A stretch of DNA of 64,000 nt from Noviluteimonas lactosilytica (GCF_020866925.1 NZ_JAJGAK010000002.1:310001-374000); one strand, 5' to 3'; counted from the stretch's first letter, positions 49,845 through 58,962 are shown. Numbers and translations are program-made. The notes: generated by a model not told the origin, from the sequence alone.

Positions 49845-50630
49845 ATGACGCTCGCATTCATCGCCGCCCTCGCCTATCTGCTCGCCGCCGGTTTGCTCGC
49901 CCGCGGCGTCGCGCGCGACGGGCACGGCCGCGCGTGGTTGCTGCCCACCGTCGTCGCGCTCGTGCTCCATGCCGCGCTCCACGTGATGACCTGGCGCGAG
50001 GCCGGCGCGCTCGACCTGCATTTCTTCTCCGCGCTGTCGCTGGTCGGGCTGGGCATGGCGGCGCTGACGACGCTGTTCGGCGCCGGCGGACGCATGGCCG
50101 CGCTCGGCGTCCTCGTGTTCCCGATCGCGGCGGGCGTCGCCGTCGCTTACGCGATGCGCGGGCACGTGACCGCCGCCGAACCGCTCGACTGGCGCCTGCA
50201 ACTGCACGCGTGGTGCGCGCTGCTCGCGTACGCGACGCTCGGCATCGCCGCGGTGCTCGCCGTGTTCCTCTGGGCGCAGGAACGCGCGTTGCGCCGCCGC
50301 GAATTCCACGGCTGGCTGCGCGCGTTGCCGCCGCTCACCGAACTCGAATCGCTGCTGTTCCGCACGATCGCCGTCGGCTTCGCGCTGCTCACCGCGACGC
50401 TGCTGACCGGCGTGTTGTTCGTCGAGAACCTGTTCGCGCAGCACTTGGTGCACAAGACCGTGCTGAGCGTGCTGTCGTGGCTCGTCTTCGGCGGGTTGCT
50501 GCTGGGCCGCTGGCGCCGCGGCTGGCGCGGGGCCAAGGCCGTGCGCTGGACCCTGGTCGCGATGACCCTGTTGCTGCTGGCCTTCTTCGGTAGCCAGTTC
50601 GTGCTGGAGATGGTCCTCAAGCGGGTGTAA
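49845..50630 (+). CDS. Cytochrome-c-assembly-like inner membrane protein (YpjD/CcsA family)
   Basis: A 261-aa protein with seven to eight hydrophobic spans. It carries conserved His residues and the WRLQLHAWCALLAYATLG segment of the CcmC/CcsA-like family, plus LVHKTVLSVLSWLVFGGLLLGR. E. coli YpjD has the same place beside ffh. The role is uncertain; the family handles haem or resembles such proteins. ATG at 49845. Confidence 0.82.
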   Translation: MTLAFIAALAYLLAAGLLARGVARDGHGRAWLLPTVVALVLHAALHVMTWREAGALDLHFFSALSLVGLGMAALTTLFGAGGRMAALGVLVFPIAAGVAVAYAMRGHVTAAEPLDWRLQLHAWCALLAYATLGIAAVLAVFLWAQERALRRREFHGWLRALPPLTELESLLFRTIAVGFALLTATLLTGVLFVENLFAQHLVHKTVLSVLSWLVFGGLLLGRWRRGWRGAKAVRWTLVAMTLLLLAFFGSQFVLEMVLKRV

Positions 50631-50675
50631 GCCTTGCTGGCGGCCCAACGGCCCGGCCTGCAAAGGCTGCTTTCA

Positions 50676-50699
50676 CAATAGTTGCATTGACAACTATTG
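50676..50699. promoter_or_regulatory. MarR-type operator over the marR/efflux promoter
   Basis: CAATAGTTG (50676-50684), a 6-base spacer, CAACTATTG (50691-50699): a perfect 9-base inverted repeat of the size bound by MarR dimers. A consensus -35 TTGACA (50687-50692) lies inside it, with a weak CATCAT at -10 (50710-50715). Confidence 0.8.
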
Positions 50700-50713
50700 C
50701 GTCGGCATCCATC

Positions 50714-51169
50714 ATGCCGGGCATGAAGACGACCGAACCCTGCAACGGCTCCTCGCTGGGGCTGTTGTTCCGCCAGGTGCGGGACGCGATGTGGGCACGC
50801 ATGGAGGGCGAGCTCGCGGCCAACGGCCACGACCTCAACTTCAGCCAGTACATCACCCTCAAGACGCTGGCCCACGGCCCGGCCGGCGTGACCGAACTGG
50901 CGCGCGCGGCCTACCTGCATCCCGGCGCGATGACGCGCCTGCTCGACAAGCTCGAGGAACGCGGCCTGCTCGCGCGCGAAGCCGTTCCCGGTGATCGCCG
51001 CGCGTTGCACATCGTGCTCACCGATGCCGGCCGCGCCATGTGGACCGACGTCGCCCCCTCCGCGCAGCGCGTGCACGAGGTCGCGATGGCGAACCTCGAC
51101 GACGCCGAACGCGCCGAACTCCTCCGCCTCCTCTCCCAGGTCCGCGACAACCTCGCGGCGAACGACTGA
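50714..51169 (+). CDS. MarR-family transcriptional regulator
   Basis: A winged-helix repressor of about 151 aa: LGLLFRQVRDAMWARMEG, then NFSQYITLKTLAHGPAGVTELARAAYLHPGAMTRLLDKLEERGLLAREAVPGDRRA (recognition helix and wing, in successive segments). The open frame begins earlier at a TTG that overlaps the -35, so a start at 50714 (or ATG 50723) is preferred. It probably represses itself and the efflux genes that begin one base after its stop. Confidence 0.9.
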   Translation: MPGMKTTEPCNGSSLGLLFRQVRDAMWARMEGELAANGHDLNFSQYITLKTLAHGPAGVTELARAAYLHPGAMTRLLDKLEERGLLAREAVPGDRRALHIVLTDAGRAMWTDVAPSAQRVHEVAMANLDDAERAELLRLLSQVRDNLAAND

Positions 51170-51170
51170 C

Positions 51171-52610
51171 ATGCGCCTGCCTTTGATCCCCCTCTCGATG
51201 GCGATCGCGGTGTTCGTCGCCGGTTGCGCCAGCACGCACGGCCTCGCGCCCGCTTCGCAACCGCGCGATGCGGACACGACGCTCGCGACACGGCAATCCT
51301 TCGGCGCGACGTCCGACGCGCGCTTTCCGCAACAGGATTGGTGGGCCGCGTACGGCGATCCGCAGTTGAACGCGTTGATCGAAGAAGCCCTCGCCGGCAC
51401 GCCGTCGCTCGCCGCCGCCGATGCGCGCGTGCGCCAGGCGATCGCGCAGGCGGGCCTGGCCGACGCCGCGCGCAAGCCGACGCTCGGTGCGAGCGCGCAA
51501 TACCTCGGCCTGCTCGTCCCGAAGACGATCGCCCCCGGCGACTTCGGCGGCGAATACCAGGGCGTGATGCTGCTCGGGCTCGACTTCAAGTGGAGCATCG
51601 ACCTGTGGGGTGCGCACGCAGCCGAATGGCGCGGCGCGCTCGACCAGGCACGCGCCGCGGAAGTCGACGCGCAGGCCGCGCGCCTGGTGCTCGCGTCGAA
51701 CATCGCACGCACCTACATCGCGCTCGCGCTCGCACACGACGCCGCCGACACCGCCGAGGCCGAAGCCGCGCGCGCGGCGAACCTCGCTTCGCTTTCCGAA
51801 CAACGCGTCAAGGCCGGCCTCGACAACCAGCTGCAATTGCGCAACGCCGAGGCGAACGTCGCCGGCGCGAAGCAACAGGCGCAAGCCGCGCAGCAACAGG
51901 CCGATCTCGCCCGCAACGCGCTCGCCGCACTCCTCGGCAAGGGCCCGGACCGCGGTCGCGCAATCACGAAGCCTGCGCTGCTGCAGGCGCCGGCGCCGGG
52001 CGTGCCCGACGTGCTGCCGAGCGAACTGCTCGGTCATCGCCCCGATGTCGTCGCCGCGCGCTGGCGCGTCGAAGCCGCGGGCGAACGCATCCATGTCGCG
52101 AAGGCCGCGTTCTATCCGACGGTCAATCTCAACGCGATGGCCGGTCTCGCATCGGGCCACCTGTCCGATCTGTTCTCCAGCGACGCCGCGCTCGTCAACG
52201 GCGGTCCCGCGTTGAGCCTGCCGATCTTCGATGGCGGGCGACTGCGCAACAACCTCGCGAAGACCGATGCCGAGTTCGACCTCGCAGTCGCCGACTACGA
52301 CCAGGCGCTCGTCGGCGCGGTGCGCGAAGTCGCCGACGCGGTGCAATCCGCGCGTGCGCTCGAAACGCAACTCGCGACGCTCGACCAGGCCCGCGACGCC
52401 GCGCAATCCGCGTACTCGCTGGCCACCGCGCGTTACAAGGCCGGCCTCGGCACGCAGCTCGACGTGCTCGCCGCGCAACGACCGCTGCTGCAATTCGAGC
52501 AGCAGATCGACGCGCTGCGTGCGCAACGCCTGCAGGCGACGATCGACCTGCAGCGCGCGCTCGGTGGCGGTCTCGCGATCGCGCACCCGGTCGAACTTTC
52601 CAGCAACTGA
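51171..52610 (+). CDS. Outer-membrane efflux lipoprotein (NodT/OprM type)
   Basis: TolC-like channel of a tripartite pump. The 479 aa have a lipobox (VAGC, Cys19), two OEP repeats with long coiled helices (AAADARVRQAIAQAGLADAARKP; YSLATARYKAGLGTQLDVLAAQ) and the LLGHRPDVVAARWRVEAAGERI signature of the NodT family. The order marR-oep-emrA-emrB shows that it works with the pump downstream. Confidence 0.93.
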   Translation: MRLPLIPLSMAIAVFVAGCASTHGLAPASQPRDADTTLATRQSFGATSDARFPQQDWWAAYGDPQLNALIEEALAGTPSLAAADARVRQAIAQAGLADAARKPTLGASAQYLGLLVPKTIAPGDFGGEYQGVMLLGLDFKWSIDLWGAHAAEWRGALDQARAAEVDAQAARLVLASNIARTYIALALAHDAADTAEAEAARAANLASLSEQRVKAGLDNQLQLRNAEANVAGAKQQAQAAQQQADLARNALAALLGKGPDRGRAITKPALLQAPAPGVPDVLPSELLGHRPDVVAARWRVEAAGERIHVAKAAFYPTVNLNAMAGLASGHLSDLFSSDAALVNGGPALSLPIFDGGRLRNNLAKTDAEFDLAVADYDQALVGAVREVADAVQSARALETQLATLDQARDAAQSAYSLATARYKAGLGTQLDVLAAQRPLLQFEQQIDALRAQRLQATIDLQRALGGGLAIAHPVELSSN

Positions 52611-52623
52611 TTCCCTCCCCCCG

Positions 52624-52644
52624 GGGTTTTGCATCGCAAAACCC
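52624..52644. repeat. Tight hairpin between efflux OEP and emrA
   Basis: GGGTTTTGC (52624-52632) and GCAAAACCC (52636-52644), a perfect 9-base stem with loop ATC, in the 67-base gap. No T-run follows. It may set relative expression of the channel and pump genes. Confidence 0.6.
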
Positions 52645-52677
52645 GACCCCCACCCAATATTCCTTGCCGCCTCGCCC

Positions 52678-53859
52678 ATGACCCAGCAAATCAACCCCAA
52701 CGCTCCCGCCTCGGCGACGCCGCCGGTGAACAAGCGCAAGCGCGCGCTGGCGATCCTCGCCGGCGTCGTCGTCGTGTCGGCCATCGCGTGGTCGGCGTGG
52801 TACCTGCTCGTCGCGCGCTGGCACGAAGGCACCGACGATGCTTACGTGCAGGGCAACGTCGTGTCGATCACGCCGCAGACCCAGGGCACGGTCGTCAGCA
52901 TCGCCGCCGACGACGGCATGAAGGTCGAGGCCGGCGACGTGCTCGTGCGCCTGGACCCCAACGACGCGCGCGTCGCGTACGAACAAGCCGAAGCCAACCT
53001 CGCCAACACCGTGCGCCAGGCCCGCGGCCTGTACAGCACGGTCGAAGCGAACCAGGCCGACATCGCCGCGCGTCGCGTCGCGGTGCAGAAGGCGCGCGAA
53101 GACGTCGCGCGTCGCCAGGGCCTCGTCGCCACCGGTGCGGTCGCCGCGGAAGAACTCGCGCACGCCCGCGACGAACTCGCCTCGGCCGAAGCCGCGCTCG
53201 CCGCGTCGAACGAAAACCTCTCGCGTAATCGCGCGCTCGTCGACGCCACCACGGTGCAGACGCAGCCGCAGGTCGCCGCCGCCGCCGCGCAATTGCGCGC
53301 GGCGTACCTCAACCTGCAGCGCATGGCGATCGTCGCGCCGGTGAGCGGTTACGTCGCCAAGCGCACCGCGCAGCTCGGCCAGCGCGTGCAACCGGGCACG
53401 ACCCTGATGACGGTCGTGCCGCTGGAACAGGTGTGGGTGGAAGCGAACTTCAAGGAAACCCAGCTCGCGAACATGCGCATCGGCCAGCCGGTCGAACTGC
53501 ACTCGGACCTGTACGGCAAGAAGGTGCGCTTCGACGGCCACCTCGTCAGCCTCGGCCTCGGAACGGGCAGCGCGTTCGCGCTGTTGCCCGCGCAGAACGC
53601 GAGCGGCAACTGGATCAAGATCGTGCAGCGCGTGCCCGTGCGCATCTCCGTCGACACCGCGCAGCTGAAGGACCATCCGTTGCGCCTGGGCCTGTCGATG
53701 CACGCCGACGTGACGATCCGCGACCAGGACGGCGCGCTGCTCGCCGATGCGCCGCCCGCCAAGCCGCTGCTGACGACCGACGCCTACGACAAGCAACTCC
53801 TCGAAGCCGAAGCGCGCATCGCGAAGATCGTGCGCGAGAACCTCGGCCGCCACGGCTAA
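52678..53859 (+). CDS. emrA: EmrA-type membrane fusion protein
   Basis: Periplasmic adaptor of a drug pump. The 393 aa have one N-terminal span (about 24-47) and the HlyD/EmrA pattern: TDDAYVQGNVVSITPQTQGTV, a long helical hairpin (TVEANQADIAARRVAVQKARED), then RMAIVAPVSGYVAKRTAQLGQ and NWIKIVQRVPVRI. It links EmrB in the inner membrane to the NodT-like channel upstream. Confidence 0.94.
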   Translation: MTQQINPNAPASATPPVNKRKRALAILAGVVVVSAIAWSAWYLLVARWHEGTDDAYVQGNVVSITPQTQGTVVSIAADDGMKVEAGDVLVRLDPNDARVAYEQAEANLANTVRQARGLYSTVEANQADIAARRVAVQKAREDVARRQGLVATGAVAAEELAHARDELASAEAALAASNENLSRNRALVDATTVQTQPQVAAAAAQLRAAYLNLQRMAIVAPVSGYVAKRTAQLGQRVQPGTTLMTVVPLEQVWVEANFKETQLANMRIGQPVELHSDLYGKKVRFDGHLVSLGLGTGSAFALLPAQNASGNWIKIVQRVPVRISVDTAQLKDHPLRLGLSMHADVTIRDQDGALLADAPPAKPLLTTDAYDKQLLEAEARIAKIVRENLGRHG

Positions 53860-53865
53860 GCCTCC

Positions 53866-55449
53866 ATGTCCGCTGTCGCCGCAAACGCGCCGGGAAACGG
53901 CGCCGGCGCCCTGCCGCAGGCCGGGTTCCGTCCGCCCAACATCGCGCTGACGACGCTCGGCCTCGCGCTGGCGTCGTTCATGCAGGTGCTCGACCTGACG
54001 ATCGCGAACGTCTCGTTGCCGACCATCTCCGGCAACCTCGGCGGCAGCGCGAACCAGGCGACGTGGGTCATCACCTCGTTCGCGGTGAGCAACGCGATCG
54101 CGCTGCCGCTGACCGGCTGGCTCACGCGCCACTTCGGCGAGCGCAAGCTGTTCGTCTGGGCGACCGCGTTGTTCGTGGTCGCGTCGCTGCTGTGCGGCCT
54201 GGCCAACAGCATGGGCCTGCTCGTCGCCGCGCGTGCGCTGCAGGGCTTCGTCGCCGGCCCGATGTATCCGATCACGCAGGCGCTGCTGATCTCGATCTAT
54301 CCACCGCACAAACGCGGACAGGCGATCGCGCTGCTGGCGATGGTCACCGTCGTCGCGCCCATCGCGGGCCCGATCCTCGGCGGGTGGATCACCGACAACT
54401 ACAGCTGGGAGTGGATCTTCTTCATCAACGTGCCGATCGGGCTGTTCGCCTCGTTCGTGGTCGGCCGGCAGTTGAAGGGACGCCCGGAGCGGCTCGAGAA
54501 GCCGAAGATGGATTACGTCGGCCTGATCACGCTCGTGCTCGGCGTCGGCGCGCTGCAGATCCTGCTCGACCTCGGCAACGACGAGGACTGGTTCCATTCG
54601 ACGCTGATCGTGTGGCTGGCGATCGTGTCGGTGATCTCGCTCGTGGTGTTCGTCATCTGGGAGATGACGGACAAGGACCCGATCGTGAACCTGCGCCTGT
54701 TCCGCCACCGCAACTTCACCGCGGGCACGATCGCGATGGTCGTGGCGTACGCGGCGTTCTTCAGCGTCGGCATCCTCGTGCCGCTGTGGTTGCAGCGCAA
54801 CCTCGGGTTCACGCCGATCTGGGCGGGCTTCGCGACCGCGCCGATCGGCATCCTGCCGGTGCTGCTCACGCCCTTCGTCGGCAAGTACGCGCACAAGTTC
54901 GACCTGCGCATGCTCGCGAGCATCGCCTTCATCGCGATGTCGCTCACCAGTTTCGCGCGCGCCGGATTCAACCTCGACGTGGACTTCAACCACATCGCCC
55001 TGGTCCAGCTGTTCCAGGGATTCGGCGTCGCCCTTTTCTTCATGCCCGTGCTGCAGATCCTGCTGTCGGACCTGCAACCGCACGAGATCGCGGCGGGCTC
55101 CGGCCTTGCGACCTTCATGCGCACGCTGGGCGGCTCGTTCGCCGCATCGCTCACCACGTACATGTGGACCGAACGCGGCGCGGTGCACCACGCGCACCTG
55201 ACCGAGAAGCTGTCGTCCTACGACCCCGCGACGATCGACACGGTCACGCGCCTGGGCGGCGGCGACATGCAAAAGGGCGCGGCCGTGCTCGAGCGGATGA
55301 TCTCCAACCAGGCCGCGCAGATCGGGTTCAACGAAATCTTCCACCTGCTCGGCATCGTCTTCCTCGTCGTCATCGCGTTCGTGTGGATCGCGAAGCCGCC
55401 TTTCCAGGCGAAGGCGGGGCCGTCGGCGGAAGCGGCATCGGGGCACTGA
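53866..55449 (+). CDS. emrB: EmrB/QacA-type DHA2 multidrug transporter
   Basis: Proton-driven exporter of the major facilitator superfamily with 14 spans. The 527 aa have the DHA2 motif ASFMQVLDLTIANVSLPTI, motif A-like LTRHFGERKLFVW, ALQGFVAGPMYPITQALL and the motif C region VTVVAPIAGPILGGWI. The C-terminal FNEIFHLLGIVFLVVIAFVW closes the set. It lies six bases after emrA; substrates are probably hydrophobic drugs. Confidence 0.95.
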   Translation: MSAVAANAPGNGAGALPQAGFRPPNIALTTLGLALASFMQVLDLTIANVSLPTISGNLGGSANQATWVITSFAVSNAIALPLTGWLTRHFGERKLFVWATALFVVASLLCGLANSMGLLVAARALQGFVAGPMYPITQALLISIYPPHKRGQAIALLAMVTVVAPIAGPILGGWITDNYSWEWIFFINVPIGLFASFVVGRQLKGRPERLEKPKMDYVGLITLVLGVGALQILLDLGNDEDWFHSTLIVWLAIVSVISLVVFVIWEMTDKDPIVNLRLFRHRNFTAGTIAMVVAYAAFFSVGILVPLWLQRNLGFTPIWAGFATAPIGILPVLLTPFVGKYAHKFDLRMLASIAFIAMSLTSFARAGFNLDVDFNHIALVQLFQGFGVALFFMPVLQILLSDLQPHEIAAGSGLATFMRTLGGSFAASLTTYMWTERGAVHHAHLTEKLSSYDPATIDTVTRLGGGDMQKGAAVLERMISNQAAQIGFNEIFHLLGIVFLVVIAFVWIAKPPFQAKAGPSAEAASGH

Positions 55450-55467
55450 CCCGCGCTTGCGCTGATC

Positions 55468-55479
55468 AACATTAATGTT
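55468..55479. promoter_or_regulatory. Palindrome AACATTAATGTT upstream of hicAB
   Basis: A perfect 12-base palindrome in an unusually AT-rich patch between emrB and hicA. It could be the operator bound by the HicB helix-turn-helix, or part of the hicAB promoter. Function inferred from position only. Confidence 0.45.
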
Positions 55480-55605
55480 TACAGTCAGACATCAGTTCGA
55501 TCGCTGATCGCGCTGGTGTTTTTCTGACACTCCGACGCGCGTTCGCCTGACTGGAAAGGCGTCGCCCACGTTGGAACCTGCACACCCCACTTCGGCGTGC
55601 AGGCC

Positions 55606-55779
55606 ATGAAGCAGAGCGAATTCCGCCGCTGGCTCGCAGCACAGGGCGCCCTGTTCAAGGAAGGCCGGAAACACACGAAGGTGTTCCTGCGTGGCAGGCA
55701 ATCTTCCCTGCCCCGCCACCCTGCGCACGAGATCGGCGATACGTTGCGCAGGGCGATCCTCCGTCAACTTGGCCTGTGA
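55606..55779 (+). CDS. hicA: HicA-type toxin (mRNA interferase)
   Basis: 57 aa from ATG 55606 (a GTG at 55597 would add three residues). SEFRRWLAAQGALFKEGRKHTKVF with the catalytic His in KHTK and the RQSSLPRHPAHEIGDTLRRAILRQLGL tail are the HicA fold. It cleaves mRNA and is blocked by HicB. Followed by hicB after 12 bases. Confidence 0.92.
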   Translation: MKQSEFRRWLAAQGALFKEGRKHTKVFLRGRQSSLPRHPAHEIGDTLRRAILRQLGL

Positions 55780-55791
55780 AGGAGCGCGCGA

Positions 55792-56226
55792 ATGTTGGTG
55801 TATCCCCTGGAGCTCGAACGCGACGGCAAGGGTTGGTTCGTCTGCTTTCCGGATATTCCCGAAGCGCTGACCTCGGGGCGCACGAAGGCCCATGCGATGG
55901 AGATGGCGCAGGATGCGCTCGAAACCGCGATGGAGTTCTACTTCGAGGATCATCGCCCGGTGCCGCTGCCGAGCAAGGTACGCGCAGGCCAGGCATTCGT
56001 CGAACTTCCCGCATCGCTCAGCGCAAAGGTCTTGCTGTTGAACGAAATGCTCGCGCAACAGGTGACACCGGCCGAGCTCGCGCGCCGCCTCGAAACGACG
56101 CCGCAATCGGTGCAACGCATCATCGACCTCGACCACGTGACGAAGATCGACACGATCGCGGAAGCGTTCCGCGTGCTGGGACGACGCCTGGATTTCCAGG
56201 TGAAGCGTTTGCCCGCGCTCGGCTGA
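55792..56226 (+). CDS. hicB: HicB-type antitoxin
   Basis: 144 aa. The N-terminal degraded-RNase-H-like HicB domain (LVYPLELERDGKGWFVCFPDIPEALTSG in parts, ALETAMEFYFEDHRPVPLPS) binds HicA. The C-terminal helix-turn-helix (TPAELARRLETTPQSVQRIIDLDHVTKIDTIAEAF) binds DNA for autorepression. ATG 55792 has GAAGGAGC upstream. Confidence 0.93.
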   Translation: MLVYPLELERDGKGWFVCFPDIPEALTSGRTKAHAMEMAQDALETAMEFYFEDHRPVPLPSKVRAGQAFVELPASLSAKVLLLNEMLAQQVTPAELARRLETTPQSVQRIIDLDHVTKIDTIAEAFRVLGRRLDFQVKRLPALG

Positions 56227-56237
56227 GGCTGCGCGCG

Positions 56238-57635
56238 TCAGTTTGCCGCGGACAACGCGTCGGACAATCGTTCGACCGCAATCACTTCGAGCCCCTTGTA
56301 AGCCCCCGCCTTCGGCGCATTGCCCTTCGGCACGATCGCGCGCTTGAAGCCGTGCGTCGCGGCTTCCTTCAGGCGCTCTTCGCCGTTGGGCACGGGGCGG
56401 ATCTCGCCGGAGAGGCCGACTTCGCCGAAGGCGACGGTCTTCTCCGCGAGCGGGCGGTCGCGCAGCGACGAAAGCACCGCGAGCAGCACGGGCAGGTCCG
56501 CCGCCGTTTCCTGCAAGCGGATGCCGCCGACGACGTTGACGAACACGTCCTGGTCGCCGACGCCGACGCCGCCGTGGCGGTGCAGCACTGCGAGCAGCAT
56601 CGCGAGGCGGTTCTGTTCGAGGCCGACGGCGACGCGGCGCGGGTTCGACAACGGCGAGCTGTCGACGAGCGCCTGCACTTCCACCAGCAACGGGCGCGTG
56701 CCTTCGCGCGTGACCATCACCGCGCTGCCCGGCTGCGCGGTGCTGCCGCCGGAGAGGAAGATCGCGGAAGGATTCGGCACTTCGCGCAGGCCCTTTTCGC
56801 CCATCGCGAACACACCGAGTTCGTTCACCGCGCCGAAGCGGTTCTTGAACGCGCGCAGCACGCGGAAGCGGCTGCCGCTTTCGCCTTCGAAGTACAGCAC
56901 CGCGTCGACCATGTGTTCGAGCACGCGCGGACCGGCGATGCCGCCTTCCTTGGTGACGTGGCCGACGAGGAAGACGGCCGTGCCGGTTTCCTTCGCGTAG
57001 CGCACGAGGCGTGCCGCGCTCTCGCGCACCTGGCTCACCGAACCTGGCGCGGCGCCGATCGATTCGGTCCACAGGGTCTGCACGGAGTCGGCGACGATCA
57101 CCTTCGGGCGCATCGCGACGGCTTGTTCGAGGATGCGTTCGACGCCCGTCTCCGCGAGCGCGTGCAGGTGGTCGATCGGCAATCCGAGGCGCACCGCGCG
57201 ACCGGCGACCTGCGCCAGCGATTCCTCGCCGGTGACGTACAACCCCGGCAGCGACTCGCCCATCTGCGCGAGCGCCTGCAGCAACAGCGTCGACTTGCCG
57301 ATGCCGGGATCGCCGCCGACCAGCACGACCGCGCCTTCGACCAGCCCGCCGCCGAGCACGCGATCGAACTCGCCGATGCCGGTCGGCACGCGCGCTTCCT
57401 CGCTGTGGCGCACTTCGCGCAGCGCGGTGACCTGCGGTGCGTCGACCTTCCCCGCCCAACCGCCGCGACGCGCGGCCGGCGCCGCCGCGGCAGTGGCCTC
57501 GAGCGCGATCTCGGCCAGCGAATTCCATGCGCCGCATGCGTCGCACTGGCCCTGCCACTTGGCGTAATCGGCGCCGCACTCGTTGCAGACGTAGGCGGTG
57601 CTGCGGGATTTCTTCGAAACGGCGACCTTGGCCAT
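56238..57635 (-). CDS. radA: DNA repair protein RadA
   Basis: RecA-related branch-migration helicase. The 465 aa have the N-terminal zinc finger CNECGADYAKWQGQCDACG, Walker A GGDPGIGKSTLL, the RadA-specific KNRFG in AFKNRFGAVNELGVF and a Lon-like C-terminal domain. ATG 57635 opens MAKVAVSKKSRSTAYVC. Upstream lies the terminator of the polysaccharide genes, so radA uses its own promoter. Confidence 0.97.
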   Translation of the reverse strand: MAKVAVSKKSRSTAYVCNECGADYAKWQGQCDACGAWNSLAEIALEATAAAAPAARRGGWAGKVDAPQVTALREVRHSEEARVPTGIGEFDRVLGGGLVEGAVVLVGGDPGIGKSTLLLQALAQMGESLPGLYVTGEESLAQVAGRAVRLGLPIDHLHALAETGVERILEQAVAMRPKVIVADSVQTLWTESIGAAPGSVSQVRESAARLVRYAKETGTAVFLVGHVTKEGGIAGPRVLEHMVDAVLYFEGESGSRFRVLRAFKNRFGAVNELGVFAMGEKGLREVPNPSAIFLSGGSTAQPGSAVMVTREGTRPLLVEVQALVDSSPLSNPRRVAVGLEQNRLAMLLAVLHRHGGVGVGDQDVFVNVVGGIRLQETAADLPVLLAVLSSLRDRPLAEKTVAFGEVGLSGEIRPVPNGEERLKEAATHGFKRAIVPKGNAPKAGAYKGLEVIAVERLSDALSAAN

Positions 57636-57722
57636 CGGGCGTGCGCATTGCGTGGGGCGATGCCGCACTTTAGCCGCTGCGATCCCATCGCGTGAGACAT
57701 GGCGCGACAAAATCGCGCGCAG

Positions 57723-57751
57723 AAAAAAAGGCCGGGGAGTCCCCGGCCTTT
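57723..57751 (-). terminator. Terminator after the wza-like gene
   Basis: A perfect 11-base stem AAAGGCCGGGG/CCCCGGCCTTT with loop AGT, followed on the minus strand by a T-run of seven. It lies 138 bases after the wza-like stop; nothing else is recognised in the 57752-57888 gap. Confidence 0.93.
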
Positions 57752-57888
57752 GCGACACCATCCATGGTGCGCGTCCCTGTGAGAGTGTCCGGCTCCGGGC
57801 TTCCGTTCCCGGGTGCCTCGCGCGACGCCGTCCCTGACGCCGCGCGATGAAGGAGGTCCTGCTTTCTTCCCCACGTTGTATGCGTTGC

Positions 57889-58962
57889 TTACAGATCGCT
57901 CCCGGCGGCGGCCGCGTTCCGGATCAGGCCCGAGAACGGGAGCAGCTGCGTGATGTAACGGTTCCAGCGGGTGATACCGGCCGGGCCGATCCACACGACG
58001 TCGCCGGCGCGCAGGTTGAAGCGCGATGCGACGGCGAATGCGGCAGGCGACGTGGCGTCGAGGTTGTAGACGCTAGCCGGATTGCCCTGGTCGTCCATGC
58101 CGCGGATCACGTACACCGCGCTGCCCTTCGACGTGCTCGGATCGAGGCCGCCCGCGCGGCCCAGCGCCTGGGTCAGCGACATGTCGGTGGTCTTGAACGG
58201 GATGGCCTGCGGCTCGTTCGCTTCGCCGACGACATAAACTTCCTTGCGATCGTTGTACGGCATGAACAGGCGATCGCCGGTCTTGAGGTAGATGTCCTGC
58301 GCGACGCCGTCGCGATTGATCGCGTCGAGATCGATGATGTAGTTGCGACCGTCGCGCGTCAGCACCAGCCCGGAGATGTCGGCGTTGGCGACGTCGACGC
58401 CCGCGCGACCCACCACCTGCGCCAGCGTCTGCGGCACCGTCGTGGTGTCCTGCGGCGCGGTGTTGGTGAAGGCACCCTGCAGCGCGACGCGGCCACCGAA
58501 CCCGACGACGTTGACGTCGACCTGCGGTTCCTTGAGGTAGCGCGAGAGCTTGTTCGCGAGCTGGCTGCGCACCTGTTCGACGGTCATGCCGCCGACCTTC
58601 ATCTTGCCCGCGTAGGGATAGAACAGCGTGCCGTCCGATTGCACCTGGCGACCGTTGGTGACGGCCTGCTGCTGCGAACCGGCGGGCGTGGTGAGTTCCG
58701 GGTGGTCCCACACGGTGATGATCAGCGTGTCGCCGGGGCTGACCACGTAGGACTCGGGCTGGAAGGACGTGAGCTCGGCGGGAAGCACGACGGGCTGGCG
58801 CTTGGCGGACACCATGTCGGCGGTGATGGTCTGCACCGGGATTTCGATTCCGCCCACGACCTCGGTACCGCCGCCCTTCACCGACATTTTCTGGCCCGGG
58901 ATGCACCCGGTAAGAACCAGGGCTGTCGCGAGCGCGATGACGCGAGTCAGATGCGTGTTCAA
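57889..58962 (-). CDS. Polysaccharide export outer-membrane lipoprotein (Wza-like)
   Basis: Outer-membrane exit pore for capsule or exopolysaccharide. The 357 aa have a lipobox (LTGC, Cys20), the Poly_export domain (YVVSPGDTLIITVWDHPEL, LFYPYAGKMKVGGMTVEQVR) and SLBB-type repeats (VALQGAFTNTAP, VYVVGEANEPQAIPF). Near the C-terminus RWNRYITQLLPF resembles the Wza membrane-crossing helix. It starts at 58962 and lies 163 bases downstream of the ydcF-like gene beyond a terminator. No wzb/wzc partner is in the window. Confidence 0.92.
   Translation of the reverse strand: MNTHLTRVIALATALVLTGCIPGQKMSVKGGGTEVVGGIEIPVQTITADMVSAKRQPVVLPAELTSFQPESYVVSPGDTLIITVWDHPELTTPAGSQQQAVTNGRQVQSDGTLFYPYAGKMKVGGMTVEQVRSQLANKLSRYLKEPQVDVNVVGFGGRVALQGAFTNTAPQDTTTVPQTLAQVVGRAGVDVANADISGLVLTRDGRNYIIDLDAINRDGVAQDIYLKTGDRLFMPYNDRKEVYVVGEANEPQAIPFKTTDMSLTQALGRAGGLDPSTSKGSAVYVIRGMDDQGNPASVYNLDATSPAAFAVASRFNLRAGDVVWIGPAGITRWNRYITQLLPFSGLIRNAAAAGSDL

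Noticed and set aside
52195-55446. 1083-codon minus-strand open frame opposite emrA and emrB
   Set aside because: R/D/E/H-rich shadow of two well-supported membrane transport genes on the other strand; no domain recognised.
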